Part shown: piece after piece, positions 17,475 to 26,907 of the stretch
Numbering within the stretch: position 1 is the first letter of the stretch
How the letters are laid out: each line of letters begins with the position of its first letter
Source: Paraliobacillus quinghaiensis
Lineage (GTDB): Bacteria; Bacillota; Bacilli; Bacillales; Amphibacillaceae
Length of the DNA stretch: 64,000 nucleotides
Assembly (NCBI RefSeq): GCF_003426025.1
Contig: NZ_QJSH01000002.1
Coordinates: forward strand, 248,001-312,000
Reading direction: 5' to 3'
Position numbers and translations under genes: made by a program
The notes under the pieces: model-generated
Told to the model about the DNA's origin: nothing
Databases searched by the model: none
The model's input: the letters and a program-made list of their open reading frames with translations, nothing else

Positions 17475-17903
17475 ATGAAAACAGTTAAAGAAATAATGGC
17501 TCAGGACGTTGTTTATTGTACGTCCAATGATTCGTTAATAGATGCAGCAAAAAAGATGACGGAAAATAACGTCGGAGCTATCCCTGTTTGCGAGCAAAAT
17601 CAAGAATTGCGTGGTATGGTAACTGATCGAGATTTAGTTGTAAGAGGATATGCAAAAGATAAGCCTGGAACAACAAAAATTAATGAAGTGATGACGGATC
17701 ATCTTGTTTCTGCAGAGCCAACAACAAGCGTGCAAGAAGCAAGTGCAATAATGGCAGAGCATCAAATTCGTCGTTTGCCAATTGTAGAACAAAAAAAGCT
17801 AGTCGGTATCGTGGCTTTAGGTGATTTAGCTTTAGAAGAAAAATCAAACTTGGCTGCAGGACATGCGTTAGAAGAGATATCTGAACACCCTGAAGTTCAT
17901 TAA
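17475..17903 (+). CDS. ylbB: CBS-domain pair protein YlbB
   Basis: Cytoplasmic protein of 142 residues made of two CBS motifs (about 8-62 and 72-125), a fold that usually binds adenosine ligands and senses energy state. VTDRDLVVRGYA and LPIVEQKKLVGIVALGDLAL are the typical motif ends. The start ATG 17475 follows AAAGGAGGA; the longer open frame from 17427 lacks a site. Its position before ylbC matches B. subtilis ylbB. No other domain is fused, so its partner is unknown. A terminator follows. Confidence 0.85.
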   Translation: MKTVKEIMAQDVVYCTSNDSLIDAAKKMTENNVGAIPVCEQNQELRGMVTDRDLVVRGYAKDKPGTTKINEVMTDHLVSAEPTTSVQEASAIMAEHQIRRLPIVEQKKLVGIVALGDLALEEKSNLAAGHALEEISEHPEVH

Positions 17904-17915
17904 TTATAAAGAATT

Positions 17916-17951
17916 AGGACTCTTTACTTATTTTAGTAAAGAGTCTTTTCA
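17916..17951 (+). terminator. Terminator after ylbB
   Basis: GACTCTTTACT, loop TATTTT, AGTAAAGAGTC, then TTTTC; stem of 11 perfect pairs (17918-17945). Confidence 0.85.
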
Positions 17952-18033
17952 TGTAGATAGGTGCAAACTATAATGAGGATAAGGAGATACAATGATCAGT
18001 GATCTTCTGGATGTACATAAAGGGGAAGTTTGC

Positions 18034-19083
18034 ATGAATATGCTGAAAAATATACTTTTTCTCTTCTTGATGATCTTTGGTTTAATATACATAATCCAAG
18101 GAGAGTCAGGAACAGATAAAATAGTATCTAACATAGAGTTATGGTTGATTCAAAACGAATCTGCAAAGGATTTGAAGCTTTCTTCCCAAAATCCAGTGGA
18201 AAAAAAGGGGCATGAAAAAAACTTTTTAGATTGGATTGACCGAACGACAGGTAGTTTGCAGGAGGAATATGGTGAACCGATACGTAAAGATCTAAGCGGT
18301 TATGGCTATACATGGTGGATATATCAAAATGAAGTTGATTATTATATTCAATTTGGCATAAAGGAAGACAAAATTGTTACTGTATTTGCTACTGGTGATG
18401 CATATAATTTTGACCCGATCCAATTAGGAGCTTCTTACCGAGAGTTGCAAGATCACTATCAATTTGAGGATAACGTTTCCTTTTCTACATATACATTTAA
18501 ATTAACGGATTTGGATAAAGAAATTAAACCGTTAAAACAGCTTAGTGAAAATCTGTTTATTCAATTTTACTTTGACTCCCATACTGACAGATTGTCATCA
18601 TTTCGATTAATGACAAAAGATATCTTATTGGTACAACAACCTTATGAACTTTATTATCGTGGGGAATTACCTGAGCCGCCTATAATTTCAACCAAGCAAT
18701 GGCGAATTGTTGAAACAGGTGCAGAAAAGCAGATTTTTGACATTACGAATGTTATTAGAAAACGTTTTAACCAAAAACAATTAACTTGGAATCAACAAGC
18801 ACGGGAAGTTGCCTACAAACACAGCAAGGATATGGCGGTTAATAATTATTTCTCCCATTACTCACAAACTGGTGATGGTTTAAAAGAAAGATTAGAGTCA
18901 AATCATACATATTATAAAGCTGCTGGAGAAAATATTGCTGCCCAGCACATAGATGGTCCTGCTGCTGTAGAAGGATGGTTAAATAGTAAAGGGCATCGAC
19001 AAGCGTTAATTAAAGCTGATTACACGGATTTAGGTGTGGGTGTATATCAAGATTATTATACTCAAAACTTTTTAAAACAATAA
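18034..19083 (+). CDS. ylbC: Secreted or membrane-anchored CAP/SCP-domain protein YlbC
   Basis: Protein of 349 residues. ATG 18034 follows AAGGGGAAG; the extra codons from 17992 are unsupported. Residues about 3-22 are a signal anchor. A CAP-associated N-terminal domain (about 55-190) is followed by a C-terminal CAP/SCP domain (about 235-349) with the conserved His and Glu positions in AYKHSKDMA, ISHY-like FSHY, AAGENIA and KGHRQALI. Family members are exported and poorly understood. Position after ylbB and before ylbD matches B. subtilis. Confidence 0.87.
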   Translation: MNMLKNILFLFLMIFGLIYIIQGESGTDKIVSNIELWLIQNESAKDLKLSSQNPVEKKGHEKNFLDWIDRTTGSLQEEYGEPIRKDLSGYGYTWWIYQNEVDYYIQFGIKEDKIVTVFATGDAYNFDPIQLGASYRELQDHYQFEDNVSFSTYTFKLTDLDKEIKPLKQLSENLFIQFYFDSHTDRLSSFRLMTKDILLVQQPYELYYRGELPEPPIISTKQWRIVETGAEKQIFDITNVIRKRFNQKQLTWNQQAREVAYKHSKDMAVNNYFSHYSQTGDGLKERLESNHTYYKAAGENIAAQHIDGPAAVEGWLNSKGHRQALIKADYTDLGVGVYQDYYTQNFLKQ

Positions 19084-19178
19084 ACAATAAAACATTAGGA
19101 TATGATGATAAGTCACCATTTAGCCTATTCAGACATAAGCTATTCTGATAGAGAATAGGGATAAGAGGTGATACGATT

Positions 19179-19601
19179 ATGTCTAATCCTGAATTGCATC
19201 CAAATGTTGAGAAATTTAAAGCATTTGTTCAAGATCATCCAGGCTTGGTTAAGGAAGTTCGAAATGGAAATCATAAATGGCAGCATTATTACGAAGAGTG
19301 GGTCTTGCTAGGCGAGGATGATCCAAGTTGGGAAAAATATCGTCAAATTTCAGATGATCAAACATCTAACAAAACCTCCACAGGAGAAAACAAGAAAAAT
19401 AAAGATTGGATGAAACAGGTGGCAGGAATGATGGAAAAAGTAGACCTCAATAAAATGGAAGGTCATATTGAACAATTAAACGGCGCAATAACAAATATTC
19501 AATCGTTAGTAGCACAATATCAAGATGTCAAAAAACAAATTCCCTCTAAATCAACGAACCCACCACCAATGAGACGTCCTTTTTATTTTAACCAAGATTA
19601 G
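19179..19601 (+). CDS. ylbD: YlbD family spore coat-associated protein
   Basis: Soluble protein of 140 residues matching YlbD. The N-terminus (LHPNVEKFKAFVQDHPGLVKEVRNG) and WEEWVLLGEDD-like segment YEEWVLLGEDDPSWEKY are typical. The C-terminal half is Lys-rich with a possible amphipathic coil (MEKVDLNKMEGHIEQLNGAI) and ends in PPPMRRPFYFNQD. In B. subtilis YlbD is listed as a coat protein; that role is transferred by family. An 11-base gap with GAGGAGG leads to ylbE, so the two are one operon. Confidence 0.83.
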   Translation: MSNPELHPNVEKFKAFVQDHPGLVKEVRNGNHKWQHYYEEWVLLGEDDPSWEKYRQISDDQTSNKTSTGENKKNKDWMKQVAGMMEKVDLNKMEGHIEQLNGAITNIQSLVAQYQDVKKQIPSKSTNPPPMRRPFYFNQD

Positions 19602-19612
19602 AGGAGGTAAAT

Positions 19613-19846
19613 ATGGATCCATCTGTGTATAGTTATTTGAGGACAAAACCAATGCTATTATTTTATTTGCGACATGAACCATCGTGGTACCGGACATTAA
19701 CTAGAGATCCAAGTAAACTAGATTTGTTTGAAAAACAGGCAAAACGATTCCACGGAAGGACAATTCCACAACGAGTAGAAAAAGTTTCAGATCAAATGCA
19801 AATGATGGCTATGTTATTTCAAATGGCAAGTGCAATGAAAGATTAG
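19613..19846 (+). CDS. ylbE: YlbE-like family protein
   Basis: Small protein of 77 residues belonging to the YlbE-like family of Bacillales, function unknown. ATG 19613 follows GAGGAGGT. The N-terminal RTKPMLLFYLRHEPSWYRTLTR region is strongly conserved in the family; the protein is basic, then ends in a Met-rich helix (DQMQMMAMLFQMASAM). It is coupled to ylbD upstream. A T run follows the stop at 19857 but I see no convincing hairpin. Confidence 0.82.
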   Translation: MDPSVYSYLRTKPMLLFYLRHEPSWYRTLTRDPSKLDLFEKQAKRFHGRTIPQRVEKVSDQMQMMAMLFQMASAMKD

Positions 19847-19904
19847 CGCTTAGCCTTTTTTTTTTACAGTATTACTGGTATGATATTTCTAAGTGGAGGT
19901 GATG

Positions 19905-20333
19905 ATGTTGTTAGCTACAACTGAAGTAGTTGATTTATTAGATGAATCTGAATATATTGGTCAAATGATCTTAAAGTCAGATGTCATGTTTAATTATATA
20001 GACGCAAAAAATACATTAGCAAATGATACGGAAGCTCAAAGCCTTATTACAGCTTTTCACGATGAAAAGGAAAAGTATGAAGAAGTTCAGCGATTTGGTC
20101 GTTATCATCCCGATTACAGTGTTGTTATGAAGACCATTCGTACAACTAAGCGTGAGATGGACATGAATGATAAAGTTGCTGCTTTTAAAATAGCAGAAAG
20201 AAGCTTACAAGGTTTATTAGATGAAGTTAGCGAACGTATTGCTTATAGTGTCAGTAAACAAGTTAAAGTACCAAAAGATGGTGCTCTATTAACAGATAGT
20301 GGTTGTGGTTCTGGCGGCTCATGCGGTTGTTAA
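19905..20333 (+). CDS. ylbF: YlbF (RicF), regulator of RNase Y and sporulation
   Basis: Helical protein of 142 residues. In B. subtilis YlbF forms the Y-complex with YmcA and YaaT, stimulates mRNA processing by RNase Y and promotes Spo0A activation, competence and biofilm formation. The C-terminus here, GCGSGGSCGC, keeps the cysteine cluster that contributes to Fe-S binding in that complex. GGAGGT at 19895-19900 lies upstream of ATG 19902, ATG 19905 and TTG 19908; the TTG has the best spacing, so the exact start is uncertain by one or two codons. Confidence 0.88.
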   Translation: MLLATTEVVDLLDESEYIGQMILKSDVMFNYIDAKNTLANDTEAQSLITAFHDEKEKYEEVQRFGRYHPDYSVVMKTIRTTKREMDMNDKVAAFKIAERSLQGLLDEVSERIAYSVSKQVKVPKDGALLTDSGCGSGGSCGC

Positions 20334-20397
20334 GCATCATATCTAATTTTGTTTTTAATTAAGGAAGATATCATATAAGTAAGTGAGGACTAACAAC

Positions 20398-20679
20398 ATG
20401 CGCATAAAAAGACAAGGGTTAATTGTTTGGTTTCAACATATGAAAAACATGAAACAAATTAAGCGATATGGTCATTTAATTTACGTTTCAAGAAATCTAA
20501 AATATGCTGTTGTGTATGTGGATCAAGAAGAAGCGGAAGATAAGTTAGTAAAACTACAAAAGCTTCCATTCATCACAAAAGTAGAGCATTCTTTTAAACC
20601 GTTTATCAAAACAGAGTACGAAAATGCTCAAAAAGATAATGCAAAAGAAAAGGAATATGAGTACAAAATGGGTATCTAA
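20398..20679 (+). CDS. ylbG: YlbG family protein (UPF0298)
   Basis: Cytoplasmic protein of 93 residues in UPF0298, function unknown. RIKRQGLIVWFQHMKNMKQI and the central RYGHLIYVSRNLKYAVVYVDQ segment are the conserved core; a Lys/Glu-rich tail ends it. ATG 20398 is taken because similarity begins there; the ribosome site GTGAGG is weak and about ten bases away. Order ylbF-ylbG-rsmD is as in B. subtilis. A strong terminator separates it from the rsmD leader. Confidence 0.82.
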   Translation: MRIKRQGLIVWFQHMKNMKQIKRYGHLIYVSRNLKYAVVYVDQEEAEDKLVKLQKLPFITKVEHSFKPFIKTEYENAQKDNAKEKEYEYKMGI

Positions 20680-20697
20680 TTTATAAAAATACTTATA

Positions 20698-20736
20698 AAA
20701 AAAGCCTGCAGATTTTTGTCTGCAGGCCCTTTTTGA
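20698..20736 (+). terminator. Terminator after ylbG
   Basis: AAAGCCTGCAGA, loop TTTTTG, TCTGCAGGCC, then CTTTTTG: a GC-rich stem of about nine pairs at 20703-20728 with a T tail. Confidence 0.85.
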
Positions 20737-20754
20737 TTTCATAGAAACCAAAAA

Positions 20755-20950
20755 GGCAAAGGGAGAGGAGAAACCGGAGGAAGAACTTATGGGGAAACGT
20801 AAGCCTTCTCCGTCTTCAAGAAGTAACCAAAGTCTAGTTTAGCCACCTCACTAGCCTAGTATGGACGAGAAAGTAAATTCTATACGTGGATTAAATTGAA
20901 TTTTTATAAGTGTCGAGGCAAATGCCGATCGCACTTGAATCCATTATTTC
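20755..20950 (+). ncRNA. Structured leader upstream of rsmD (ylbH leader candidate)
   Basis: The 417-base gap between ylbG and rsmD (ylbH) is at the place where the Rfam ylbH leader is described in Bacillus. It is visibly structured: GGAGAA/TTCTCC (20767-20772, 20806-20811) encloses a CTTAT/GTAAG hairpin; CTAG repeats pair near 20836-20860; and TGGATT/AATCCA (20887-20892, 20938-20943) encloses AAGTG/CACTT and GGC-AAAT-GCC. I could not align it to the family, so identity rests on position and on this folding. The rest of the gap (20951-21033) shows nothing I can name. Confidence 0.5.
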
Positions 20951-21033
20951 AAACTTTGTTAATACTGCACCTAGTCCCCTTTTAAGATAAACATCAACTA
21001 TTTATTGAGGTGAGGGATAAATAGCAATAATGT

Positions 21034-21061
21034 TTGTGAAAAATAGATTATATGATACGAT
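21034..21061 (+). promoter_or_regulatory. Possible promoter just upstream of rsmD
   Basis: TTGTGA (21034-21039) and TACGAT (21056-21061) with a 16-base spacer. If used, transcripts from it would not contain the structured leader. Confidence 0.35.
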
Positions 21062-21096
21062 AGTAGTCGATTAATAGGAATTAGAGGTGTCGTTTT

Positions 21097-22138
<1,042 letters not shown>

Positions 22139-22143
22139 TTTGG

Positions 22144-22174
22144 TAAAAGCTAATCAGGTGATTAGCTTTTTATA
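22144..22174. terminator. Bidirectional terminator between coaD and ylbJ
   Basis: AAAAGCTAATC / GATTAGCTTTT with a four-base loop (22145-22170), between converging genes. Confidence 0.85.
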
Positions 22175-22176
22175 TT

Positions 22177-23388
22177 CTATCTAAAATTGCTTTTTAATCT
22201 GTGCATCATAATTAAGCTGGCGATGAACAGTGTAGATATTGTAATAATAGGGCCTGTTTCTTGTAAGAATATGTATAAAGAGAACGAAGAAGTGGGTTCA
22301 ATGGTTAAGAATGCTGGTATAGAAATAGTTGGATTATCCGTTTGATTTGTATATAAATAAGGGAAAAGCAAGATTACTAATCCACTTGCCAATATTCCGT
22401 GTAAAATACGTGCGAAAAAGTAAGGGAGAAAGCGAATGTCGGTCTCAGCTAGAATGCTTGCAACTTGTGCTTGAACAGAGAATCCGTTAAAAGCGAAAAT
22501 AAAACTTAACCCAATTGCTTGTGCTAATAGACTATCTAAATTGGTATTAGAAATTAATTGTGCACCTGTAGTGATCTCGAATAACCCTGAAAATATTGGT
22601 AAGGCAAGTTCGCTAGGAAGGTATAGTGCCTCCAGTATAACCGCAAAGCCACCTGAGATAAATGTAGCAATACCGACTGCGCGTAAAAGAGAAGTGAATA
22701 CAGAGAACATAATAATGAATCCGCCAATCATTAATAATGTTTGAACAGAATTTATAACCGCATCACCAAAAATTTTACCAAATGGTCGCTTATCTTTTAA
22801 ACGTGTTTCATGTAATTCAAGAAAAGCTTTTTTAAGTGTAACCTTTCGTTTCTCGCCTTTTTGTTGTTTTTCATTGTCTCTTCCATAAAACCGCATACAA
22901 ACACCCACTAATGCATTGCTAGTGTAATGTACAACAGCTAATAAAAACCCTAGTGTTGCGTCATGAAAAAAACCAACTGATACAGCTGCAATAATAAATA
23001 ATGGATTTGATGCATTTGTAAAAGAAACTAACCGTTCAGCCTCTATTTTCGATAATTGATTCTCTTGTCTAAGTCTAGCTGTCAGTTTGGCACCTGATGG
23101 GTACCCACTAGCCATTCCCATTGCCCAAACAAAACTTCCTACACCAGGTACATTGAATAGAGGGCGCATTATTGGCTCAAATAGTACACCGATGAAACGC
23201 ACAACACCAAAACCAATTAATAATTCTGCTGTTATAAAAAATGGAAGCAATGAAGGAAATACAGTTCCCCACCACATGTCTACGCCACGTAAACTTGCTT
23301 CTAATGTATTCTCTGGAAAAGATATTAGTGTGATAGCTACCCATAATGCGATAAGTGCTAAAAAAGCTGATTTAAATTTAGAATCCAA
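22177..23388 (-). CDS. ylbJ: Sporulation integral membrane protein YlbJ
   Basis: Polytopic membrane protein of 403 residues with roughly nine helices, related to nucleoside-recognition/Gate-domain proteins. In B. subtilis YlbJ is made under sigma-E control and is needed for spore cortex formation. Family stretches include WWGTVFPSLLPFFITAELLIGFG and GMASGYPSGAKLTARLR. The start is TTG at 23388, with GGGGG seven bases before it. A nearby sigma-E promoter could not be identified with confidence. ylbK, which follows ylbJ in B. subtilis, is absent here. Confidence 0.9.
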   Translation of the reverse strand: MDSKFKSAFLALIALWVAITLISFPENTLEASLRGVDMWWGTVFPSLLPFFITAELLIGFGVVRFIGVLFEPIMRPLFNVPGVGSFVWAMGMASGYPSGAKLTARLRQENQLSKIEAERLVSFTNASNPLFIIAAVSVGFFHDATLGFLLAVVHYTSNALVGVCMRFYGRDNEKQQKGEKRKVTLKKAFLELHETRLKDKRPFGKIFGDAVINSVQTLLMIGGFIIMFSVFTSLLRAVGIATFISGGFAVILEALYLPSELALPIFSGLFEITTGAQLISNTNLDSLLAQAIGLSFIFAFNGFSVQAQVASILAETDIRFLPYFFARILHGILASGLVILLFPYLYTNQTDNPTISIPAFLTIEPTSSFSLYIFLQETGPIITISTLFIASLIMMHRLKSNFR

Positions 23389-23536
23389 TGTTCTGCCCCC
23401 TAGTTCTTGTTTCTTTGCTGTACATCTATTTCAATAAATAGTAAAATGAATGTAGTTTATTAGTCCAAGCTACTATATCAATATACGCGAGCAAGGCTTT
23501 TTTTTATGCTTAACATTAAGGAAAAAGTCTATCTTT

Positions 23537-23613
23537 CATTTATTTACATAAAATAAATGTAGTACGACACACTACTTTTCCTAATAACGTGACCGGTAAA
23601 TACTCAAAAGTAG
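23537..23613 (+). promoter_or_regulatory. Cluster of hairpins upstream of ylbL
   Basis: CATTTATT/AATAAATG (23537-23544, 23552-23559), GTAGT/ACTAC (23559-23563, 23571-23575) and CTACTTTT/AAAAGTAG (23572-23579, 23606-23613) lie in the 256-base gap between divergent ylbJ and ylbL. The last two share bases and are mutually exclusive. Confidence 0.3.
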
Positions 23614-23644
23614 GAGAAAAAATAAACAACAAGAGGGGAAAAAA

Positions 23645-24661
23645 ATGACGTGGAATAAAAAGAAATTTTTTACTTACCTAGCTTTAATAATTAGCTTTTC
23701 TTTTCTGGTTTCCTATCAATTGCCATATTACATATATAAACCAGGAGGTGCGGATGCATTAAACCCTGTTGTCCAAGTTGATGATGGGTATCAAAGTGAA
23801 GGAGATATGCATCTTGTGACAGTAAGTGGTGGTCAAGCCACACCAATAGGTTACCTTTGGGCGATGTTCAACCCCTATCATGACATTAAGAGATTAGAAG
23901 ATGTGTTTCCTGAAGGGGTTAGCCGAGAGGAATATTTCCAAGTTCAATTACAAATGATGGAAAGCTCACAACAAGCTTCAAAAGTTGTAGCATATGAAGC
24001 AGCAGGTGAAGAGATTGAGATTTCTTATGAAGGCGTATATGTCGTTTCAGTGGTAGATGGTATGCCAGCTGAAGGTAAACTGCAAACAGGTGATAAGATT
24101 ACAGAGGTTGATAATCAGTCTGTTAAAGACGCAGAAGGATTGATTGCCTTAGTAAAAGAGGAAGAAGTAGGAACGGACATAACAGTTACAATTGAAAGAG
24201 AAGAAGAGTATTTGACGGAAACAATTAGTTTAGCACCTTTTCCGAACAAACCAGAAAAAATTGGTATAGGAATACAACTTGTAACGAATCGTGAGGTAAC
24301 CGTAGATCCAGAGTTATCCTTTTCTAGTGGTGATATTGGCGGCCCTAGTGCTGGATTGATGTTTGCATTAGAGATTTATGACCAATTAACAGAGGAAGAT
24401 TTAACAAATGGTTATCAAATTGCTGGTACAGGAGAAATTAGCTATGAAGGTGATGTTTTGCCAATTGGCGGAATAGACAAAAAAGTAGTTGCAGCGCATG
24501 AAGAAGGATGCAATGTATTTTTCGCACCTTATCAAAATGGAATAGAAGACTCGAATTATCAAATTGCGGTTGAAACTGCAGAAGAAATCGGTACTTCTAT
24601 GGAGATTGTTCCTGTTGATACTTTCCAGGATGCGCTTACGTACTTACAAACCTTGCAGTAA
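23645..24661 (+). CDS. ylbL: PDZ and Lon-type serine protease YlbL
   Basis: Membrane-anchored, cell-surface Ser-Lys protease of 338 residues. Residues about 8-30 form the anchor; a PDZ domain spans about 130-200 (VYVVSVVDGMPAEGKLQTGD); a Lon (S16) catalytic domain follows with Ser235 in GGPSAGLMFALE and Lys280 in GGIDKKVVAAHEEG. B. subtilis YlbL helps remove the division inhibitor YneA after DNA damage, which would fit the division theme of the region. ATG 23645 follows AGAGGGG. It converges on tmcAL. Confidence 0.92.
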   Translation: MTWNKKKFFTYLALIISFSFLVSYQLPYYIYKPGGADALNPVVQVDDGYQSEGDMHLVTVSGGQATPIGYLWAMFNPYHDIKRLEDVFPEGVSREEYFQVQLQMMESSQQASKVVAYEAAGEEIEISYEGVYVVSVVDGMPAEGKLQTGDKITEVDNQSVKDAEGLIALVKEEEVGTDITVTIEREEEYLTETISLAPFPNKPEKIGIGIQLVTNREVTVDPELSFSSGDIGGPSAGLMFALEIYDQLTEEDLTNGYQIAGTGEISYEGDVLPIGGIDKKVVAAHEEGCNVFFAPYQNGIEDSNYQIAVETAEEIGTSMEIVPVDTFQDALTYLQTLQ

Positions 24662-24666
24662 AATAG

Positions 24667-24710
24667 ATAATGCGAACAGGCATTAATAATATGTCTGCTC
24701 GCATTTAATG
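24667..24710. terminator. Hairpin between ylbL and tmcAL
   Basis: AATGCGAACAGGCAT (24669-24683) pairs with ATGTCTGCTCGCATT (24691-24705) apart from two positions; the T tail is short, so termination strength is uncertain. Confidence 0.6.
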
Positions 24711-24719
24711 TTAAAGTTG

Positions 24720-25937
24720 TTATGTTTGATATGGAGGTTGAAATTCTTGCATGCGTAATTGCTTCCTCAAATGTCTTGGGATAACTGCATAGTAAGCATC
24801 AGTTGCGCGTTCATCCAAGGTCATCATCATTGGGATATTTCGATTAAGTTGTGTCATAATAGGAACAGTTCTATTTTTTTTCGTTTGATTTAAATAGTCT
24901 TTGCCTTGTTGTGACATACCGAGTAAACGGATGTAGGGTGCTTTTTTATCAACCTGTATAGAATGAATTGCTGCTTTTGATGTATTTGTCAATAAGTGAA
25001 CAAACATACGTTGTATGCGGGTTTGTGTATAACGCTTTGTCTTTAATATGTCAATCCACTCTTGAAAACTCATGACGTCTTTAGCTGTTCTTTTCAAGCG
25101 GTGTTCGAAACCTTCATCTACACCATGGATCATTTGTAATTCTTCAGCTGACATAGTTAGTACACGATATTGGAGTAAAGAAAAATACGCTTCCCAAGTA
25201 TGCCAAATTCCTGTTTCGTGTTTATATGTTTCCAAATAATGTTTAGAGCTAGCTGGTAAAGTTGGACTTACTGTTGCAGTAAAAGCTTGTTGCTTGATTA
25301 ACTCATGACGAATACTAGTTGCACTCGCATAAGGCGATGTAATCGTTTGGTCATGATAGGAACTTTGTAACCTTTTAATTGTGATAGCTTTAATTGATGG
25401 GTCTATTGCATGAATGCTTTTCACATAGCTAAATCCTAATATATTGTTTGGTTTACTAAGATCAAGAGAGTTGTTGGTATGTCCTAATCCAATAGCTTCA
25501 AATGCAACATTGGAAGCCAAAGGAAATGATTTTCCTAAAGCTAACTCTTGCTTTAGGGTTGAATCAAAATCTTCTTTGTTTTCCTGATAAGCTTGATAAC
25601 TTTTAAAAAATGAGGATATATCTCCTTGTTCACTACCAAAACAAATCGAAGAAACACCTAATTCATTTAAGAGATTGACTGCGCCATATGCAAACTGATC
25701 ACTGTGTTGTACGGTGTGTGCATAAGGTAACTCAATGACAATATCGACACCTTGATCAATTGCCATTTGCGTCCGTTTAAATTTATCGATGATAGCAGGC
25801 TCTCCTCTTTGCAAGAAATTACCGCTCATACAAGCAATAATACAGGTTGCGCCTGATATTTCTTTTGCTTTTTTTAGGTGGTGTTGATGTCCGTAATGGA
25901 AGGGATTATATTCTACAATAATACCGCATGCTTGCAT
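24720..25937 (-). CDS. tmcAL: tRNA(Met) cytidine acetate ligase TmcAL
   Basis: Enzyme (B. subtilis YlbM) that uses acetate and ATP to make N4-acetylcytidine at the wobble base of elongator tRNA(Met). It has 405 residues from ATG 25937, where AGAAGGAG lies upstream; an ATG at 25970 would add 11 residues that precede the conserved start. The N-terminal nucleotidyltransferase fold shows CGIIVEYNPFHYGH (HxGH-like), CIIACMSGNFLQRGEPA and GADIVIELP-like GVDIVIELPYA. The C-terminal half is helical. Orientation opposite to ylbL is as in B. subtilis. Confidence 0.92.
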   Translation of the reverse strand: MQACGIIVEYNPFHYGHQHHLKKAKEISGATCIIACMSGNFLQRGEPAIIDKFKRTQMAIDQGVDIVIELPYAHTVQHSDQFAYGAVNLLNELGVSSICFGSEQGDISSFFKSYQAYQENKEDFDSTLKQELALGKSFPLASNVAFEAIGLGHTNNSLDLSKPNNILGFSYVKSIHAIDPSIKAITIKRLQSSYHDQTITSPYASATSIRHELIKQQAFTATVSPTLPASSKHYLETYKHETGIWHTWEAYFSLLQYRVLTMSAEELQMIHGVDEGFEHRLKRTAKDVMSFQEWIDILKTKRYTQTRIQRMFVHLLTNTSKAAIHSIQVDKKAPYIRLLGMSQQGKDYLNQTKKNRTVPIMTQLNRNIPMMMTLDERATDAYYAVIPRHLRKQLRMQEFQPPYQT

Positions 25938-26017
25938 AGATTCCACTCCTTCTGGATAGTATTGTACCATAGCTTTGATCGAAAAAAACTACAAAAACTT
26001 ACTGTAAAGAAAAAATG

Positions 26018-26046
26018 TTGACAAAAGGTGAAATACCTTTTACAAT
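26018..26046 (+). promoter_or_regulatory. Sigma-A promoter of ylbN-rpmF with palindrome in spacer
   Basis: Consensus TTGACA (26018-26023) and TACAAT (26041-26046) with exactly 17 bases between. The spacer is filled by a perfect inverted repeat, AAAAGGT (26023-26029) and ACCTTTT (26035-26041), which could be a repressor site. Confidence 0.75.
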
Positions 26047-26072
26047 AAACTTTGTGCCTTGAGGTGATAGAA

Positions 26073-26597
26073 ATGAAAATTTCCATTCAAAAAATAGCTC
26101 ATTCTGATGTATTTCAATTTGATGAGAAAGTTGATATTTCAGAAATTGAAACATGGAATAATGATATTCGACAAATCGATCCTGTGCAAGTTGAAGGAAT
26201 TGCGACAGCGCAAGGGGATCAAATCACTTGCCAATTTACGATAAAAGGTAAAATGATTTTACCGTGTGCGCGGACGTTAATAGATGTAGAATATCCATTT
26301 GAATTGGAAGCAGTAGAGGTTTTTTCCACCAATCCGTATTATAATGCAGAAGATGAGTCAGAAATTCATCCTATTTCAGGAGAAGTGCTTGACTTAGAGC
26401 CTTATATAAAGGAAAATGTAATATTGGAGATACCTTTTCGTGTTTATGCAAGTGAAGAACAATTAAGAGAACATGCATTAACAGCCGGTGAAGGTTGGGA
26501 AGTAGTCTCTGAAGAAAAAAAAGAGGAATCGATTGATCCTCGTATGAAAAAATTACAATCTTTATTTGAAGATAATGACAAGAAAGAAAATCAATAA
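26073..26597 (+). CDS. ylbN: DUF177 family protein YlbN
   Basis: Soluble protein of 174 residues in the DUF177 (YceD-like) family, which is nearly always encoded directly before rpmF. Family members have been linked to 23S rRNA precursor accumulation in bacteria and plants, so a ribosome-assembly role is likely. The motif LPCARTLIDVEYPFE is typical, and an acidic IDPRMKKLQSLF segment lies near the end. ATG 26073 follows TTGAGGTGAT. It shares a strong promoter with rpmF. Confidence 0.88.
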   Translation: MKISIQKIAHSDVFQFDEKVDISEIETWNNDIRQIDPVQVEGIATAQGDQITCQFTIKGKMILPCARTLIDVEYPFELEAVEVFSTNPYYNAEDESEIHPISGEVLDLEPYIKENVILEIPFRVYASEEQLREHALTAGEGWEVVSEEKKEESIDPRMKKLQSLFEDNDKKENQ

Positions 26598-26688
26598 GGT
26601 AAAGTGTACATTTAGGCCACTTCCTTACCTTATGTGTTAATAGGATAAGGAAAAGATTTTCGTTTCGCTAGTGAAGGAGGTGTAAGAC

Positions 26689-26862
26689 ATGGCAGTACCA
26701 AAAAGAAAAACATCTAAAAAAGTCAAAAACCAACGTCGTACTCATAAAAAATTACATGTACCTGGAATGATTGAATGTTCCAATTGTGGTGAACTTACTA
26801 AACCTCACCATGTTTGCAAATCATGCGGACAATATGATGGGAAGCAAGTAGTAGAACAATAG
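26689..26862 (+). CDS. rpmF: 50S ribosomal protein L32
   Basis: Ribosomal protein of 57 residues. The basic N-terminus [20 protein letters not shown] is the L32 signature, and the C-terminal half has a zinc ribbon with Cys30-Cys33 and Cys43-Cys46, so this is the zinc-binding form. ATG 26689 follows GAAGGAGGTG, a very strong site as expected for a ribosomal protein gene. It lies about 90 bases after ylbN and is followed by a strong terminator. Confidence 0.96.
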   Translation: MAVPKRKTSKKVKNQRRTHKKLHVPGMIECSNCGELTKPHHVCKSCGQYDGKQVVEQ

Positions 26863-26907
26863 GGTAGACGTAGAAAGTTATGAAACAAATTTCATGCTTT
26901 CTATAAG

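Noticed and set aside
19847-19870. Terminator after ylbE
   Set aside because: A run of ten Ts is present, but no stem of useful length could be found before it.
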